Origin: Treponema saccharophilum DSM 2985
GTDB taxonomy: Bacteria > Spirochaetota > Spirochaetia > Treponematales > Treponemataceae
Reading direction: 5' to 3'
DNA length: 64,000 nt
NCBI RefSeq assembly: GCF_000255555.1
Contig: NZ_AGRW01000048.1
Span: forward strand, 22,362-86,361
Position numbers and translations under genes: made by a program. Below the pieces are notes generated by a model. It was not told the origin of the DNA and did no database searches. It was given only the letters and a program-made list of their open reading frames with translations. Shown one piece after another: positions 24,539 through 34,431 of the stretch (its first letter is position 1; the number at the start of each line of letters is the position of its first letter).

Positions 24539-25591
24539 TCAAATCGCGCTGCGCTCTTTTCCGTATTTCGAGAGGAATTTTTTCACTTCCGCGTGGTACG
24601 TTTCCGGGTCGATGAGGTTCGCGATTGCGTGCGGAGAATCCTGAATCCGTACGTACTTGTATTTTCCTGCCTGCGGGTTCGGCTCCATCGTCATCGAGCC
24701 GTTTATGTTGAGCATCGTCCCGAGGCAGTACGAGAAATTCGTCTCCGTCATCTCAATCGGGACGTATGCGTCCGCAGTTCCGTGGAAGAATAGAATCGGA
24801 ATCTGATTCGCGCGCTCCTTGTTGAATTCGATTGCGTCGAGCGTCGAATACTCGCCCATGTCGAATCCGGCAAAACTCCTGACGAACAGGTTTCCGATTT
24901 TCATTATCGTTTTCGCCGTCGGGACTTTGCGGTCGTTCTTGAGGACCTTCCAGATGATTTCCTTCGGCGAGGTGAATCCGCAATCCGCGATGACGCCCCG
25001 CACGTTTGATGGAAGGTCAAGCCCGAGCGACATGACGCTCGTCGCGCATCCCATCGAGATTCCCTGGATGAAAACGGGATTTTCCTCGCCGTAGATTTCG
25101 TTCGCCTTGACTATCCAGCCGCGCAAATCGAACCGTTCCTTTACGCCGAACGTGATGAATTTTCCCTCGCTCTCTCCGTGCGTGCGTTGGAACGGCAGGA
25201 TGATGTTGTAGCCGAGGTCGTGGTAGAAATGAATGAGCGACGCGAATTCGCGCACGGGCTCCGACTGGTATCCGTGCATCAGAATCATCGTTCCCGCGGC
25301 ACTCTTTTCCTCGCCGCCTCCCGCCGGAAGGTCGTACGCCACAAGCTTTAGCCCGTCGTCCGACTCGATTGTGATGCGCGCCGGATTCTGCATCTCGAAC
25401 CACGTCTTTTCCTGAAGGAAATCGTCGTAGAATTTTTCCGTTCCGAAATATTTCCTGTTGATTTCCTCGGTCGGGTCGTTCCGCGAGAAAGATGGAAGGA
25501 AAACGAGCGCGTAGACTGCCGCCACGTACAGAATCAGAAGTCCCGCCGCAACAGCAAGCAGGGAACTCAGAATTTTGAAAATCTTTTTCAT
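24539..25591 (-). CDS. membrane-anchored alpha/beta hydrolase
   Basis: Predicted 350 aa. The N-terminal hydrophobic segment (~8-32, SSLLAVAAGLLILYVAAVYA) is a signal anchor or uncleaved signal. The hydrolase fold has MILMHGYQSEP as oxyanion-hole strand, the nucleophile elbow IQGISMGCATSV (GxSxG), FFHGTADAYVP for the Asp region and a late SPHAI His. This resembles the BAAT/serine aminopeptidase S33 group. Esterase activity is likely; the substrate is not readable. An alternative GTG start at 25603 lies too close to AAGGGG, so ATG 25591 is preferred. Confidence 0.8.
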   Translation of the reverse strand: MKKIFKILSSLLAVAAGLLILYVAAVYALVFLPSFSRNDPTEEINRKYFGTEKFYDDFLQEKTWFEMQNPARITIESDDGLKLVAYDLPAGGGEEKSAAGTMILMHGYQSEPVREFASLIHFYHDLGYNIILPFQRTHGESEGKFITFGVKERFDLRGWIVKANEIYGEENPVFIQGISMGCATSVMSLGLDLPSNVRGVIADCGFTSPKEIIWKVLKNDRKVPTAKTIMKIGNLFVRSFAGFDMGEYSTLDAIEFNKERANQIPILFFHGTADAYVPIEMTETNFSYCLGTMLNINGSMTMEPNPQAGKYKYVRIQDSPHAIANLIDPETYHAEVKKFLSKYGKERSAI

Positions 25592-25699
25592 AAAAAAGAA
25601 CACACCCCTTGTCGTGCCGGAAATCCGGCAATCATTTCAAAGCATCCTGCTCAGAAAACGCCGGTTTTTGAGCAGTTTTTTTGGCGAAAATCGCCGGCA

Positions 25700-25790
25700 G
25701 ATAAATAAACCTGTCCGGATTGCGCGTTTCCCGAACAGGTCTGATAGCGGGCGGAACCATGCCGGCTGCTATCGTTCCGCCCGTGCCGTT
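25700..25790 (-). repeat. dispersed two-hairpin element
   Basis: AACCTGTCC...CGAACAGGTC plus GGGCGGAAC/GTTCCGCCC. It follows the stop of the gene ending at 25805, matching the position of the elements at 16127 and 17300. Confidence 0.55.
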
Positions 25791-25804
25791 TTTGCGTGAC
25801 CGGC

Positions 25805-27421
25805 TTACGTTATGTCGTACGTCTCGCCGTATTTTACGATTTGGACGTTCGGGAAGCCGTTCTCATTGAGGTACTCGCTCATGGCTTTCTGCGCGTCTTC
25901 CTCGCCGTGGACAAGGAAGATTTTCTTGAGGCGCGAGGTGTCTATCTCCTTGAGCCATTTCGTCGTCTCCTCGTAGTCCGCGTGCGCGCTGAACGCGTTT
26001 ATCGTCTCGACTTTCGCGCGCACGTCGTATTCGTCGCCCATTATCTTGACGACTTTCGCGCCGTCGCGAATCTTCCGCCCGAGCGTGTTCTCCGCCATGT
26101 AGCCGACGATGAGAATCGTGTTGTTCGGATTCGAGATGTTGTTCGCGATGTGGTGGACGATTCTTCCTGACTCGCACATTCCGTCCGCGCTGATGATAAT
26201 CATCGGGCCTTCCTTGTCGTTGAGCTTCTTCGACTCGTCAACGGAATTTATCGATGAAAGCGCGCCGAACCCGAACGGGTTCTTGTGGTGCTGCAGGAAC
26301 GCCTCGTGAACCTCGTGGCTGTAGCATTCCTGGTGAACCTGAAAGATGCTCGTCGCGTTTACCGCCATCGGCGAATCGATGTATATCGGGATTGACGGAA
26401 TCTTCTTCTGGTCCACGAGCAGGTGGAAATAATAGACGAGTTCCTGCGTCCTTTCAATCGCGAATGACGGGATGATTATTTTTCCCTTTTTCTCGATTGC
26501 GCGCATGACCGTTTTCCGCAGCTCGTCCATCGCGACGCTCGCGATTTCGTGCTTCCTGTTTCCGTACGTCGATTCGAGGACGATGTAATCCGGCGGCGGA
26601 AGTTTCGTTGACGGATTCCTGATTATCGGCTTGAGCTTGCGTCCGAGGTCGCCCGTGTAGAGAATCCGTATCTCGTCCCGTCCCTCGCGCCTGTCGAATC
26701 CGCTCCGCCGCTCCGGGCCCGTGTACGCCGCCTGCTCGTCGGGGGTCGCCTTCCTTCTGTCGGGAACGGCCTGCCGCTTTTCCTTTCCTTCTTCCTTCGC
26801 TTCCTTGAGAAGCTTGAAGAACCTGCCCCAATAGGAAAGTTTCTTTTTCGGAGCGGTTTTTATCGGGTTGCCGTTCTCGTCGCGCTGACCTTTTATCGAT
26901 ATGTAGGCGAACGCGGAGCCGAGAATGTGCCCCGCGTCGTAGAATTCGAGGGTGACGTCATCTCCGATGTTCCGCTTCCTGTTGTAGGAGACGGTGATAA
27001 TCTGGTTCGTCGCCTTCACGCAGTCGTTCTCGTCAAAAAGCGGCTGCCAGGTGAATTTCGTGCCGTTTTTGAGCGCCTGCTTCCGCAAGTATTCGGCATC
27101 CCGCGCCTGAATTTTCGCGCTGTCCATCATGACAATGTCGGCAAGGTCGCGCGTTGCCGGTGTCGCGTAGATGTCCCCGTTGAATCCCTTCTTTATGAGA
27201 ACGGGAAGAAGTCCGACATGGTCGTAGTGCGCGTGCGTGAGGATTACCGCTTTGATTTTATCGACGGAAATGTCGAAGTTGCGGTTTTTCTCGTCAGCTT
27301 GGGCGCGTTTCCCTTGAAATGCGCCGCAATCGACCATGTAAGCTGTCCCGTCTATCTCGAAAATGTGTTTGGAGCCGGTAACTTCCTGAGCCGCCCCCAG
27401 CGAATAAAGCGTTACTGCCAT
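25805..27421 (-). CDS. beta-CASP metallo-beta-lactamase RNase-like protein
   Basis: Predicted 538 aa. The metallo-beta-lactamase part has motif 2 HAHYDHVG (~60) and DAGHILGSA; the beta-CASP part has IVLESTYGNRKH, SADGMCESGRIVHHI (~410) and the C-terminal FSAHADY (~478). This set is typical of RNA-processing nucleases of the CPSF73/YsgF-like group. Compared with compact relatives it has an insert of ~70 charged residues (~177-247, containing KEAKEEGKEKRQ and GPERRSGFDRREG) between two core strands. GGGG lies ~10 nt before the ATG. Cytosolic; likely a two-zinc endo- or exonuclease, though the target is unknown. Confidence 0.88.
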   Translation of the reverse strand: MAVTLYSLGAAQEVTGSKHIFEIDGTAYMVDCGAFQGKRAQADEKNRNFDISVDKIKAVILTHAHYDHVGLLPVLIKKGFNGDIYATPATRDLADIVMMDSAKIQARDAEYLRKQALKNGTKFTWQPLFDENDCVKATNQIITVSYNRKRNIGDDVTLEFYDAGHILGSAFAYISIKGQRDENGNPIKTAPKKKLSYWGRFFKLLKEAKEEGKEKRQAVPDRRKATPDEQAAYTGPERRSGFDRREGRDEIRILYTGDLGRKLKPIIRNPSTKLPPPDYIVLESTYGNRKHEIASVAMDELRKTVMRAIEKKGKIIIPSFAIERTQELVYYFHLLVDQKKIPSIPIYIDSPMAVNATSIFQVHQECYSHEVHEAFLQHHKNPFGFGALSSINSVDESKKLNDKEGPMIIISADGMCESGRIVHHIANNISNPNNTILIVGYMAENTLGRKIRDGAKVVKIMGDEYDVRAKVETINAFSAHADYEETTKWLKEIDTSRLKKIFLVHGEEDAQKAMSEYLNENGFPNVQIVKYGETYDIT

Positions 27422-27659
27422 GATAAGCCCCCCTTGATGTAGATTTTTGGATTTGCTGCGGAAAATCCTCCTCGTTCCCGCGAGCCGTGACAGATTTTTA
27501 CCATTTTAAAACGGAATGCCCCATTTCTCAATTTATTATTTGATTTTTCAAGAATCCGGCGGAAAAATCGCGCTCGGGGCGGACGGGTAAGCGCGTCTTC
27601 CTGTTCTTTGACATCTTGCCTAGACTGTCTTTTTTTCCGAAAATAGAAGTGAAAAAATC

Positions 27660-28808
27660 TTGTCAGAGGTCATTTTGTTTACACGAGAAATATCTGCCGT
27701 TCCTGAACGACTTGTCAAAAACGGGAAGCCTGTCTTCGGGATTTTTAAAGGTTGTCCCAAACGCCTGGACATAAAGGGGGTAAAGGATCCTTTCGTCTCT
27801 TTTCCGGGACCGAGGATTTTCTCGAACCTCCGGATAAAAAGCTCCCTAATGTTCATGTTCTCAATCGGGCAGTATATCGGTGTAGTTGATTTTTTCGACC
27901 AGAAGGTTTTCGGGTATGCCGAGGTGCTTTTCTGGAACAAGGAGACGAAGCGGAAATTCTCTTACAGGAAACTGATGGGGCCGCGGCGGCGGTTCATACC
28001 GCACAACATGATTCTGGGATTCTGCGCGAGTTTCTGGAAGAACCGCTACATACGCATCAGCTGGGACCACGCGAGGAACCGCTTCTCTGCTGTTTTCAAT
28101 TTGAAGGGAGATTCCTCCCGCCCCTCGGCAAGCGCCGCATTCCGCGCGTCGTACATGGACGCCACGATGAACGAGACCGTTTCCGTGACGCCGTTCCCCA
28201 CGAAGCGCCGGTGCTCTGCAACGTATTTTTCGACACCGCTGATTCACGGCTCGCTCTCGCTCGGCGCGACGAACCTTTCCGGGGCGGTCAACATGCCGGA
28301 CTCGAACGGGCATTCGCTTTTGAAAGTCAACCGCGCGTACTACAATATCTCATACGAGGGCGAATTCGCGCTTCTTTCCGGAATGGTCGAGGTGCGCAAA
28401 ACGGTTTCCGTGAAGGATTCTGACGGGAACGAGACGGTCGAGACGATTTCCTCGATGAAACGGGTCTCGCTTCATCTGAGCGGTGCCGGCGAGAATCAGG
28501 TCGATGCGGACAGACTGAACCCGAACTTCATTTCCGTCGACGGGAACGTGACGCCGCTTCCGTCGGTGCGGATTACGCATTCGGCGGGTTTTATGCGCGA
28601 ATGGATAATCCAGGATTTCGAGAACATGGTCGACTTGACGTTTACGCCGAGCCTGAATCACGTCCGCGACATGTCGCTTTTGTTTTTGGCTTCTAACACG
28701 AGGACAATTTTCGGAAAATTTGAGGGCGTGCTCAAAACAAGCGAGAACGAGGTCGTCGTCCTGCGGAATTTCGAGGGAATTGTCAGAAGCCAGACGATGA
28801 GATTGTAA
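27660..28808 (+). CDS. DUF2804 family protein, TTG start
   Basis: Predicted 382 aa. The pattern of two beta-rich lobes, with GPRRRFIPHNMILGF, YIRISWDHARNRFSAVF and a C-terminal WIIQDFENMVDLTFTP, fits DUF2804, a family of unknown function related in fold to carotenoid-cyclase-like or lipocalin-type proteins. No signal or membrane segment is seen. The first in-frame ATG would remove conserved N-terminal sequence, so the TTG at 27660 is used; the ribosome-binding site (GAAGTGA) is weak. The family call is by pattern and moderately sure. Confidence 0.65.
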   Translation: MSEVILFTREISAVPERLVKNGKPVFGIFKGCPKRLDIKGVKDPFVSFPGPRIFSNLRIKSSLMFMFSIGQYIGVVDFFDQKVFGYAEVLFWNKETKRKFSYRKLMGPRRRFIPHNMILGFCASFWKNRYIRISWDHARNRFSAVFNLKGDSSRPSASAAFRASYMDATMNETVSVTPFPTKRRCSATYFSTPLIHGSLSLGATNLSGAVNMPDSNGHSLLKVNRAYYNISYEGEFALLSGMVEVRKTVSVKDSDGNETVETISSMKRVSLHLSGAGENQVDADRLNPNFISVDGNVTPLPSVRITHSAGFMREWIIQDFENMVDLTFTPSLNHVRDMSLLFLASNTRTIFGKFEGVLKTSENEVVVLRNFEGIVRSQTMRL

Positions 28809-28890
28809 TGCTTAAAGCCTGAGAAGGCTGTTTATAAGGCTCCGTCCGGCATTTGTTTTCCGGGCGCGTGCAAATGGTGGGAGATGTTTT

Positions 28891-30912
28891 ATGGCGAAAG
28901 TTGAACAAAGCTGGGAACCCGGTACTCTCGACAGGACGAGGAAGAACATCGGCGTCCTGTCCGAGGAAGAGGCGAAGCGCATGACGAAGGTGCTCGGCGG
29001 GGAAATCCTTCAGGAGAAATCCGCGCCCATCGACTACAATTCGCTTCCTAAAAATCAGGTGTACGCCAAACGCGCTGTCGGAAAATCCGCGAATTCCGCG
29101 TCTTTGTCAGGTGCCTCAAGCGGAGGAGGCGGTTCCGCGAAAACGGATGCCGTCCAGGAAAAGAAAAACAAGCTTCCGGAAATCAGCTCGAAGGAGAAGA
29201 TTCTGTTCGACAAGCTGATGATGGACGACGATTACAAAATCAAGCCGAGCTACGGCGTGTTCAACTTCGTCCTGAAATTCACGAAGGGAAACAGCCATCT
29301 CCGGCGCGGGTTCGTCGATTACACGCTCGTCAAGGACGTGGAGCATCTCAACGAATTCGTCATGGCGGTGAAATCGATTGTGCAGATTGCGCCGGAATCG
29401 TACAAGGAAGTCCTCATGAACGACAACAGCACGCTCGAGGACAAATTCGTTTTCCTGAAGACCGTCGGTTCGTGGTCGCTGAAAGATGTGCGCTACTTCC
29501 TCAACGCCCTTGAGTCGCACGCGGACACCGTTACGATTCTGGCGATGTCGGACTTCATCAAGGCGGTGTACAGGCTCCTCATCAAAATCTATTATCTCGG
29601 CGAGAACAAAATCCCGGAAATCCTGAAGGAAATCTATTCCGACCTAATAAAATTCCCGCGCGCGAACAAAAAGCGGATTTCCGTCCTTACGAAAACCGGA
29701 ATCACGGAATGGTTCTACGTCTACAGCAAGGTCATAAAGGGGCTTTACCCGATTCTGATGCGCCTGTGCAGCAGGCATTGCGATTATTTCCCCGATTTCT
29801 TCACCGTCCGGACGGCGGAGATTTTCTCGTTTCTCGGCGTGACGAAATACGACCTCATGCTTCCGAACCGCAAAGTGAAGCGGCAGGAAAATCCCGTCGG
29901 CGAGAATTCGAAAAAAGAAGAGACTTCGGAAAAAAAGAAGGAAAGCGCGCGCGACAGCGCATATGTCGCATCGGGAATAAAGCTTCTTGAGCATCTTTTC
30001 CCGCAGGCGGGGTTCTCCGACCTTGCCTCGCATCCAGACATGTATCCGTATTTCCAGCCGCTCTATCAGTTCCGCGACGGATACAATCTGCTTTCCCCCG
30101 AAAATCCGCTGCAGATAACGGTGACGCTCCTGCGCATTTCGGAGGATTTCCTTCAGGGATGCCGCAACATGCAGTTCACCGACGACGCCGAATTCTTTTT
30201 TGGCGGGGAGGAGTCGGACAAGCTTTCGACGATTTTGGGACAGTGGACCGTTTACCGCGAGGTTCTTTTCGAGAAGAATTACGGCGACCAGATTAGGGAA
30301 TTCGTCAACCACGAGTATTCCGCGCCGGGCGATTTCCGGAAGTCGCAGTACGGGCTGAAGCTCATAACGCAGATGCTCTGGCAGACGCATTATTATTTCC
30401 TTCCGTATTTCAAATTCCAGCAGGTAATACTCGACAAGCCGAAAAACGACAACCCGTACCGCGCGCTGTGCATCAGGACGACGCAGCTCAAGACGCTGTT
30501 CGGCTCGATTGTGCGGCGGATTTCCGAGAAGGAATCGACGCGCGGTTCCGTCGTCGGAATCGCAAATCCGTGGGAACGCTTCCGCTTCGACATCCCGACG
30601 CCCGTTTCCAAGCGCCTGAACATAATGCTCGGCGCGAAACGGCCCGACAACGAGACGAAGGCGACGAACGCGAATCTTTTGAAATACGCCCTGTGCGTTA
30701 TTTCCGTCCTCGACTGGTGGCTCAACGACAAAGCAAGCCCGGCGTATTCGTGCGATTCCTCGGTCATCTACCGCGTCTCGGCAAAGGACGGCGCGCCCGA
30801 ATTCTCCGTTCCCCTCCTCGAAAACCAGAACGAGCTTTTCACGGCGGCGCTCAAATCGACTTCATCCGCAAAAAAGCCCGCCGAGGAGAAGAAAAGCGAG
30901 CCTGAATCGTAA
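28891..30912 (+). CDS. large conserved protein of unknown function
   Basis: Predicted 673 aa, cytosolic. The first ~100 residues are polar and low-complexity (SASLSGASSGGGGSAK), and the remainder is mainly alpha-helical with a charged break around 335-360 (KKEETSEKKKESAR). The C-terminus is another Lys/Glu/Ser tail. No known motif is visible. The architecture looks like spirochaete-specific conserved proteins. GGGAG precedes the ATG. It is 82 bp downstream of the DUF2804 gene and may share its transcript. Confidence 0.7.
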   Translation: MAKVEQSWEPGTLDRTRKNIGVLSEEEAKRMTKVLGGEILQEKSAPIDYNSLPKNQVYAKRAVGKSANSASLSGASSGGGGSAKTDAVQEKKNKLPEISSKEKILFDKLMMDDDYKIKPSYGVFNFVLKFTKGNSHLRRGFVDYTLVKDVEHLNEFVMAVKSIVQIAPESYKEVLMNDNSTLEDKFVFLKTVGSWSLKDVRYFLNALESHADTVTILAMSDFIKAVYRLLIKIYYLGENKIPEILKEIYSDLIKFPRANKKRISVLTKTGITEWFYVYSKVIKGLYPILMRLCSRHCDYFPDFFTVRTAEIFSFLGVTKYDLMLPNRKVKRQENPVGENSKKEETSEKKKESARDSAYVASGIKLLEHLFPQAGFSDLASHPDMYPYFQPLYQFRDGYNLLSPENPLQITVTLLRISEDFLQGCRNMQFTDDAEFFFGGEESDKLSTILGQWTVYREVLFEKNYGDQIREFVNHEYSAPGDFRKSQYGLKLITQMLWQTHYYFLPYFKFQQVILDKPKNDNPYRALCIRTTQLKTLFGSIVRRISEKESTRGSVVGIANPWERFRFDIPTPVSKRLNIMLGAKRPDNETKATNANLLKYALCVISVLDWWLNDKASPAYSCDSSVIYRVSAKDGAPEFSVPLLENQNELFTAALKSTSSAKKPAEEKKSEPES

Positions 30913-30932
30913 ATCGTCGTTTTCCCGAACGC

Positions 30933-30969
30933 AAAAAAAAGCCGCCCGAAAATAAACGGACGGCTTTTT
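30933..30969. terminator. bidirectional terminator
   Basis: AAAAGCCGCCCG pairs with CGGACGGCTTTTT (one mismatch). It serves the plus-strand gene and putP. Confidence 0.85.
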
Positions 30970-30999
30970 GTTTCTTATTGGTGCTCCGCGTTTATGAAA

Positions 31000-32586
31000 T
31001 CAGTCCGCCATCGACTTGTACGAGTCGAACTGCGCGAGCATCTCGGGATTCTTGTTCTTGTCGAGGAGCGAGAACGCGATTGCGAAAACGGCGTTCGCGG
31101 CAAATCCCGGGATTATTTCGTAAACGGAGAGAACTGGGAACGCTTTCATGATGCTTTCGTCCACGATGGTTCCGAGGTTGTGCCAGACGACGACGGTGAC
31201 GGCGCCCGCGATAAGGCCGGCAATAGCTCCTTTCGCCGTCGTCTTTTTCCAGTAGAGCGCGAGAAGGATGAGCGGCCCGAACGTCGCGCCGAATCCCGCC
31301 CACGCGTATGAGACGAGCGAGAAAATCGACGACGACGGATTGAGCGAGAGGAACAGCGCGATGAGCGCGATGAGGAACACCGTGAAGCGGCTCACGTTGA
31401 GCACCGTTTTCTCGTCCGCGTCCTTGCTGATTATTCCCTTGAAGATGTCTCGGCTCACGGCAGAGGAAGCCGCGAGAAGCTGCGAGTCAGCCGTCGACAT
31501 CGAGGCGGCGAGGATTGCGCAGAGGAAGATGCCGCCGATGAACGACGGATACATGTTCATCATCGTCTCGGAGAAAACAGTCTCCACGTCGCCGAAATGC
31601 GTGACGCCGTCGATTGCCGTTCCCGCATCGACGCCGAGAATCGTCCCGTGGTTGAGGAGATACGCCGTGCCGAGCGTTCCGATGAGGAACGTCCCGACGT
31701 ATGAGATGACCATCCAGACCGTTCCGATTCTTCTCGCCTTCTTGATTTCGTCGTTGGAGCGGATTCCCATGAAGCGGATTATGATGTGCGGCATTCCGCA
31801 GTATCCGAGCCCCCACGCGAGCGCCGAGATTATCGAAAGCGTTCCGAACTTTTCGTTCGCGCTGAACGCCGCCTTGAGCGACTCGCCGAAATTGCCCGCG
31901 ATTGTCTGCGCGTTGAAATTCCGCACCGCCTCGATTGCGTCGGAAGGTCCGCCGAGCGAGATGACCGCGATTGTCGCCGAGATGATGAACGCCACGAAAA
32001 TGAGCGTTCCCTGCACGAAATCGGTCGTGCAGACGGCAGTGTATCCGCCCGTAATCGTGTAGCAGAGGATGACGATAAGCCCGATTGCAAGCCCCGCGTG
32101 GTACGGAAGACCGAAAACCGAGTTGAACAGCTTCGCGCACGCGACGAATCCCGACGCGGTGTAAATCGTGAAGAAGAACACGATGAGGACAACCGAGATG
32201 ACGGAAATGATGTGCGATTTGTCCTTGAACCTGTTCGAGAAGAATTCAGGAATCGTAATCGAATCCCCGAACGAAATCGAGCATTTTCTGAGCGGCTTCG
32301 CGACGATAAGCCAGTTCACGTACGTTCCGATGATAAGACCCATCGCCGTCCAGAACGTTTCCCTGATTCCGCCCATGTAGCACAATCCGGGCAATCCCAT
32401 CAAAAGCCACGCCGACGAATCGGACGCCTCCGCCGACAACGCTGTGACCCAGGGACCGACTTTGCGCCCGCCGATGAAGAAATCCGACGCGCTGTTGTTC
32501 TTGCTGGCGTTCCGGAGCCCGATGTAAATCATGAATCCGAGATACAGGACGAACGCCAGAACCTTTGCGACCATTGTTGAATCCAT
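31000..32586 (-). CDS. putP: sodium/proline symporter
   Basis: Predicted 528 aa inner-membrane SSS-family transporter. About 13 hydrophobic helices, with SDFFIGGRKVGPWVTALSAE and ASDSSAWLLMGLPGLCYMGG (the PutP sodium/proline-binding start), a central WGLGYCGMPHIIIRFMGIRS and AASMSTADSQLLAASSAVSRD, all strongly PutP-like. It imports proline with Na+. GAGGA precedes the ATG at 32586; the longer upstream frame (to 32700) is not supported. Single gene with a terminator. Confidence 0.92.
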   Translation of the reverse strand: MDSTMVAKVLAFVLYLGFMIYIGLRNASKNNSASDFFIGGRKVGPWVTALSAEASDSSAWLLMGLPGLCYMGGIRETFWTAMGLIIGTYVNWLIVAKPLRKCSISFGDSITIPEFFSNRFKDKSHIISVISVVLIVFFFTIYTASGFVACAKLFNSVFGLPYHAGLAIGLIVILCYTITGGYTAVCTTDFVQGTLIFVAFIISATIAVISLGGPSDAIEAVRNFNAQTIAGNFGESLKAAFSANEKFGTLSIISALAWGLGYCGMPHIIIRFMGIRSNDEIKKARRIGTVWMVISYVGTFLIGTLGTAYLLNHGTILGVDAGTAIDGVTHFGDVETVFSETMMNMYPSFIGGIFLCAILAASMSTADSQLLAASSAVSRDIFKGIISKDADEKTVLNVSRFTVFLIALIALFLSLNPSSSIFSLVSYAWAGFGATFGPLILLALYWKKTTAKGAIAGLIAGAVTVVVWHNLGTIVDESIMKAFPVLSVYEIIPGFAANAVFAIAFSLLDKNKNPEMLAQFDSYKSMAD

Positions 32587-32945
32587 TTTTTCCTCACAAT
32601 TTCTGAAAAATATGAGAAGTTTAGATGAAATGGGGACGTTCGGAAACCCTGCGCGGAGAAGTGCTGACAGATGTAGCGCAAATTGAGCGGGATTTTTCAA
32701 AATCGATTTTCTCTATGGACAGAGATTATCCATTGTTCACTATCAAATAAACAAAACAGGGGGCATTGCGAGTTGGATGCAGCGGCCGCAAAGAATTGCT
32801 TCGCAATTCTTTCGCATGTCTGTTTTGTGGTGGTCGATTAAGCGTATGTGTATGTCTGCGATTCTGACATTCTCAGCAACTACATTATCATTTCTTCTGG
32901 CGGTAAACTTGTCGGCTTTGAAAATGGTGTTAGACGGAATCATTG
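32587..32945. other. putP upstream region and left edge of AT-rich island
   Basis: It holds the putP promoter side, a 10-bp hairpin AAAGAATTGC/GCAATTCTTT (32790-32812) next to GCGGCCGC, and the left copy of a 19-bp direct repeat (32906-32924). No convincing gene is seen. Confidence 0.5.
32906..32924 (+). repeat. left 19-bp direct repeat of AT-rich island
   Basis: AACTTGTCGGCTTTGAAAA, identical to 35793-35811. The two copies bracket the three-gene island. Confidence 0.8.
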
Positions 32946-34373
32946 CTAAATTGCACGATAACAAATTTTCTTTTTTATATTTCCATTATCATACAATTCG
33001 TATTCATACCATTCTTCCACATCATCACTTTTGAAATGTATTGGATTGCCTTTTGAGTCGCACTCATTCCAATAAGTTTTCAAGTCAGAATCTCTATAAT
33101 AGGTTAATTCCCCCTGTGAATCGTATTTATATTCTTCACCGTCAGAACATTTTTTATGAATTAAAATACCATCTTTATATTCATACCATACTTCGTAATT
33201 ATAATTTTCATCACTTGATTTGCTTAGATAATGAATTAATTTGTTTTTAGTATCATATTCACTGATTTCTTCTCTATCTGACCAACGGCAATAAATAAGA
33301 TTACCAGATAGATCCCATCGTTTTTCCTCGTAGTCGTAGCCATCATCTAAGTCATAGCAGTTTTCTTTTTGGTCTAGCGATTTGTGTATGGAATGAATCA
33401 GTTTTCCGTCTGAAGTATATTCATTTTGATATTCACCATAAAAATGATGTCTTTCGAAAACAACATTCCCAAAAGAATCCCATTTTGTTATGTTTCCAGC
33501 AGAATCTCTAGAAATTGTTTTTTTTCCAGATGCATCATATTCAAACCAAATTTCATAAACTGATGAAGAATTTCCACTATCATAATCATCATTTGAATCA
33601 TAATGTGTTGTTATGCGATGTAAAAGCTTTCCATTAGAATCATATTCATATTCTGTCTCAGAAACGCTAGTATCATCATAATCATCAATCCACATATCAT
33701 CATCGTCATCATTGTGCCAGATTTTTTGGTAAACTAGACAACCTTTCGAATCATATCTATAAAGACATTTTTCACCATCTGAATCTTTTGAATTTTCAAG
33801 TTTTTCGCCATCATACTCAAACCATTTTTCCCATTCTCCATCAGACTCTATCTTTTTTAAATGAAGTAACTTATGTTCATCGTAATCAAAGAAGTATTCT
33901 CTATTATCATCTTTTATGTATATTAAATTATTATCCTCATCAAATTCCTTTTGAAAACTTTCTAAACCTGCACTTCCAAAATAAAATCTATAAATCTGTA
34001 TTCCATTGTTTGCGATCCAAAGAATTTCATTTCTGTCATGGCTTATGCTCTGGTTTCCTATTTTTTCTGTCTGAAGGCTTTCTCCAAAGAGGAAATGATT
34101 TTTAGATTCAAAAACAGCTTTTGAATATTCTGAGTCACCTGAATTTTCAGAATCATCATTGTTCTCAAAACAGCAAGGGAGATCTGTCCTATTTCCTTTT
34201 TCATCATATTCGTAAGCTTTGTCTGCATATTCAGAAGCATGGGAAATATCGCTAATGATATTTCCATCCTCATCAAATTCAAACGCAATATATTCTGCAA
34301 CCCATTTTTTTATAGTTTTTCCATTTAGACTTACCTGTTTGTAGACTTTTTTTCCTAAATCATGCTTGTCCAT
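32946..34373 (-). CDS. YD-repeat-like protein of unknown function
   Basis: Predicted 475 aa. It is built from imperfect ~20-25-residue units such as WFEYDGEKL, YRYDSKGCLVYQK, YEYDSNGKLLHRI, WFEYDASGKK, YEYKDGILIHKK and YKYDSQGELTYYR. These resemble the YD/RHS strands of bacterial toxins and adhesins but occur without an RHS core cap or toxin tip. The sequence is very acidic (NDDDDDMWIDDYDD). No signal peptide is present. GGAGG lies 8 nt before the ATG. It is the second gene after the cyclase-like gene on the same strand (58-bp gap), so they probably form one transcript. Composition is AT-rich, unlike the flanks. Confidence 0.7.
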   Translation of the reverse strand: MDKHDLGKKVYKQVSLNGKTIKKWVAEYIAFEFDEDGNIISDISHASEYADKAYEYDEKGNRTDLPCCFENNDDSENSGDSEYSKAVFESKNHFLFGESLQTEKIGNQSISHDRNEILWIANNGIQIYRFYFGSAGLESFQKEFDEDNNLIYIKDDNREYFFDYDEHKLLHLKKIESDGEWEKWFEYDGEKLENSKDSDGEKCLYRYDSKGCLVYQKIWHNDDDDDMWIDDYDDTSVSETEYEYDSNGKLLHRITTHYDSNDDYDSGNSSSVYEIWFEYDASGKKTISRDSAGNITKWDSFGNVVFERHHFYGEYQNEYTSDGKLIHSIHKSLDQKENCYDLDDGYDYEEKRWDLSGNLIYCRWSDREEISEYDTKNKLIHYLSKSSDENYNYEVWYEYKDGILIHKKCSDGEEYKYDSQGELTYYRDSDLKTYWNECDSKGNPIHFKSDDVEEWYEYELYDNGNIKKKICYRAI

Positions 34374-34431
34374 TTTTTTGCCTCCACTTTTTTTTTCGAG
34401 TGATTAAAAAAATCAAATGCAGTTTCTACGT

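Noticed and set aside
32743..32964. 73-codon minus-strand frame at the island's left edge
   Set aside because: It overlaps the YD-repeat gene's end, has no ribosome-binding site and shows no recognisable family.
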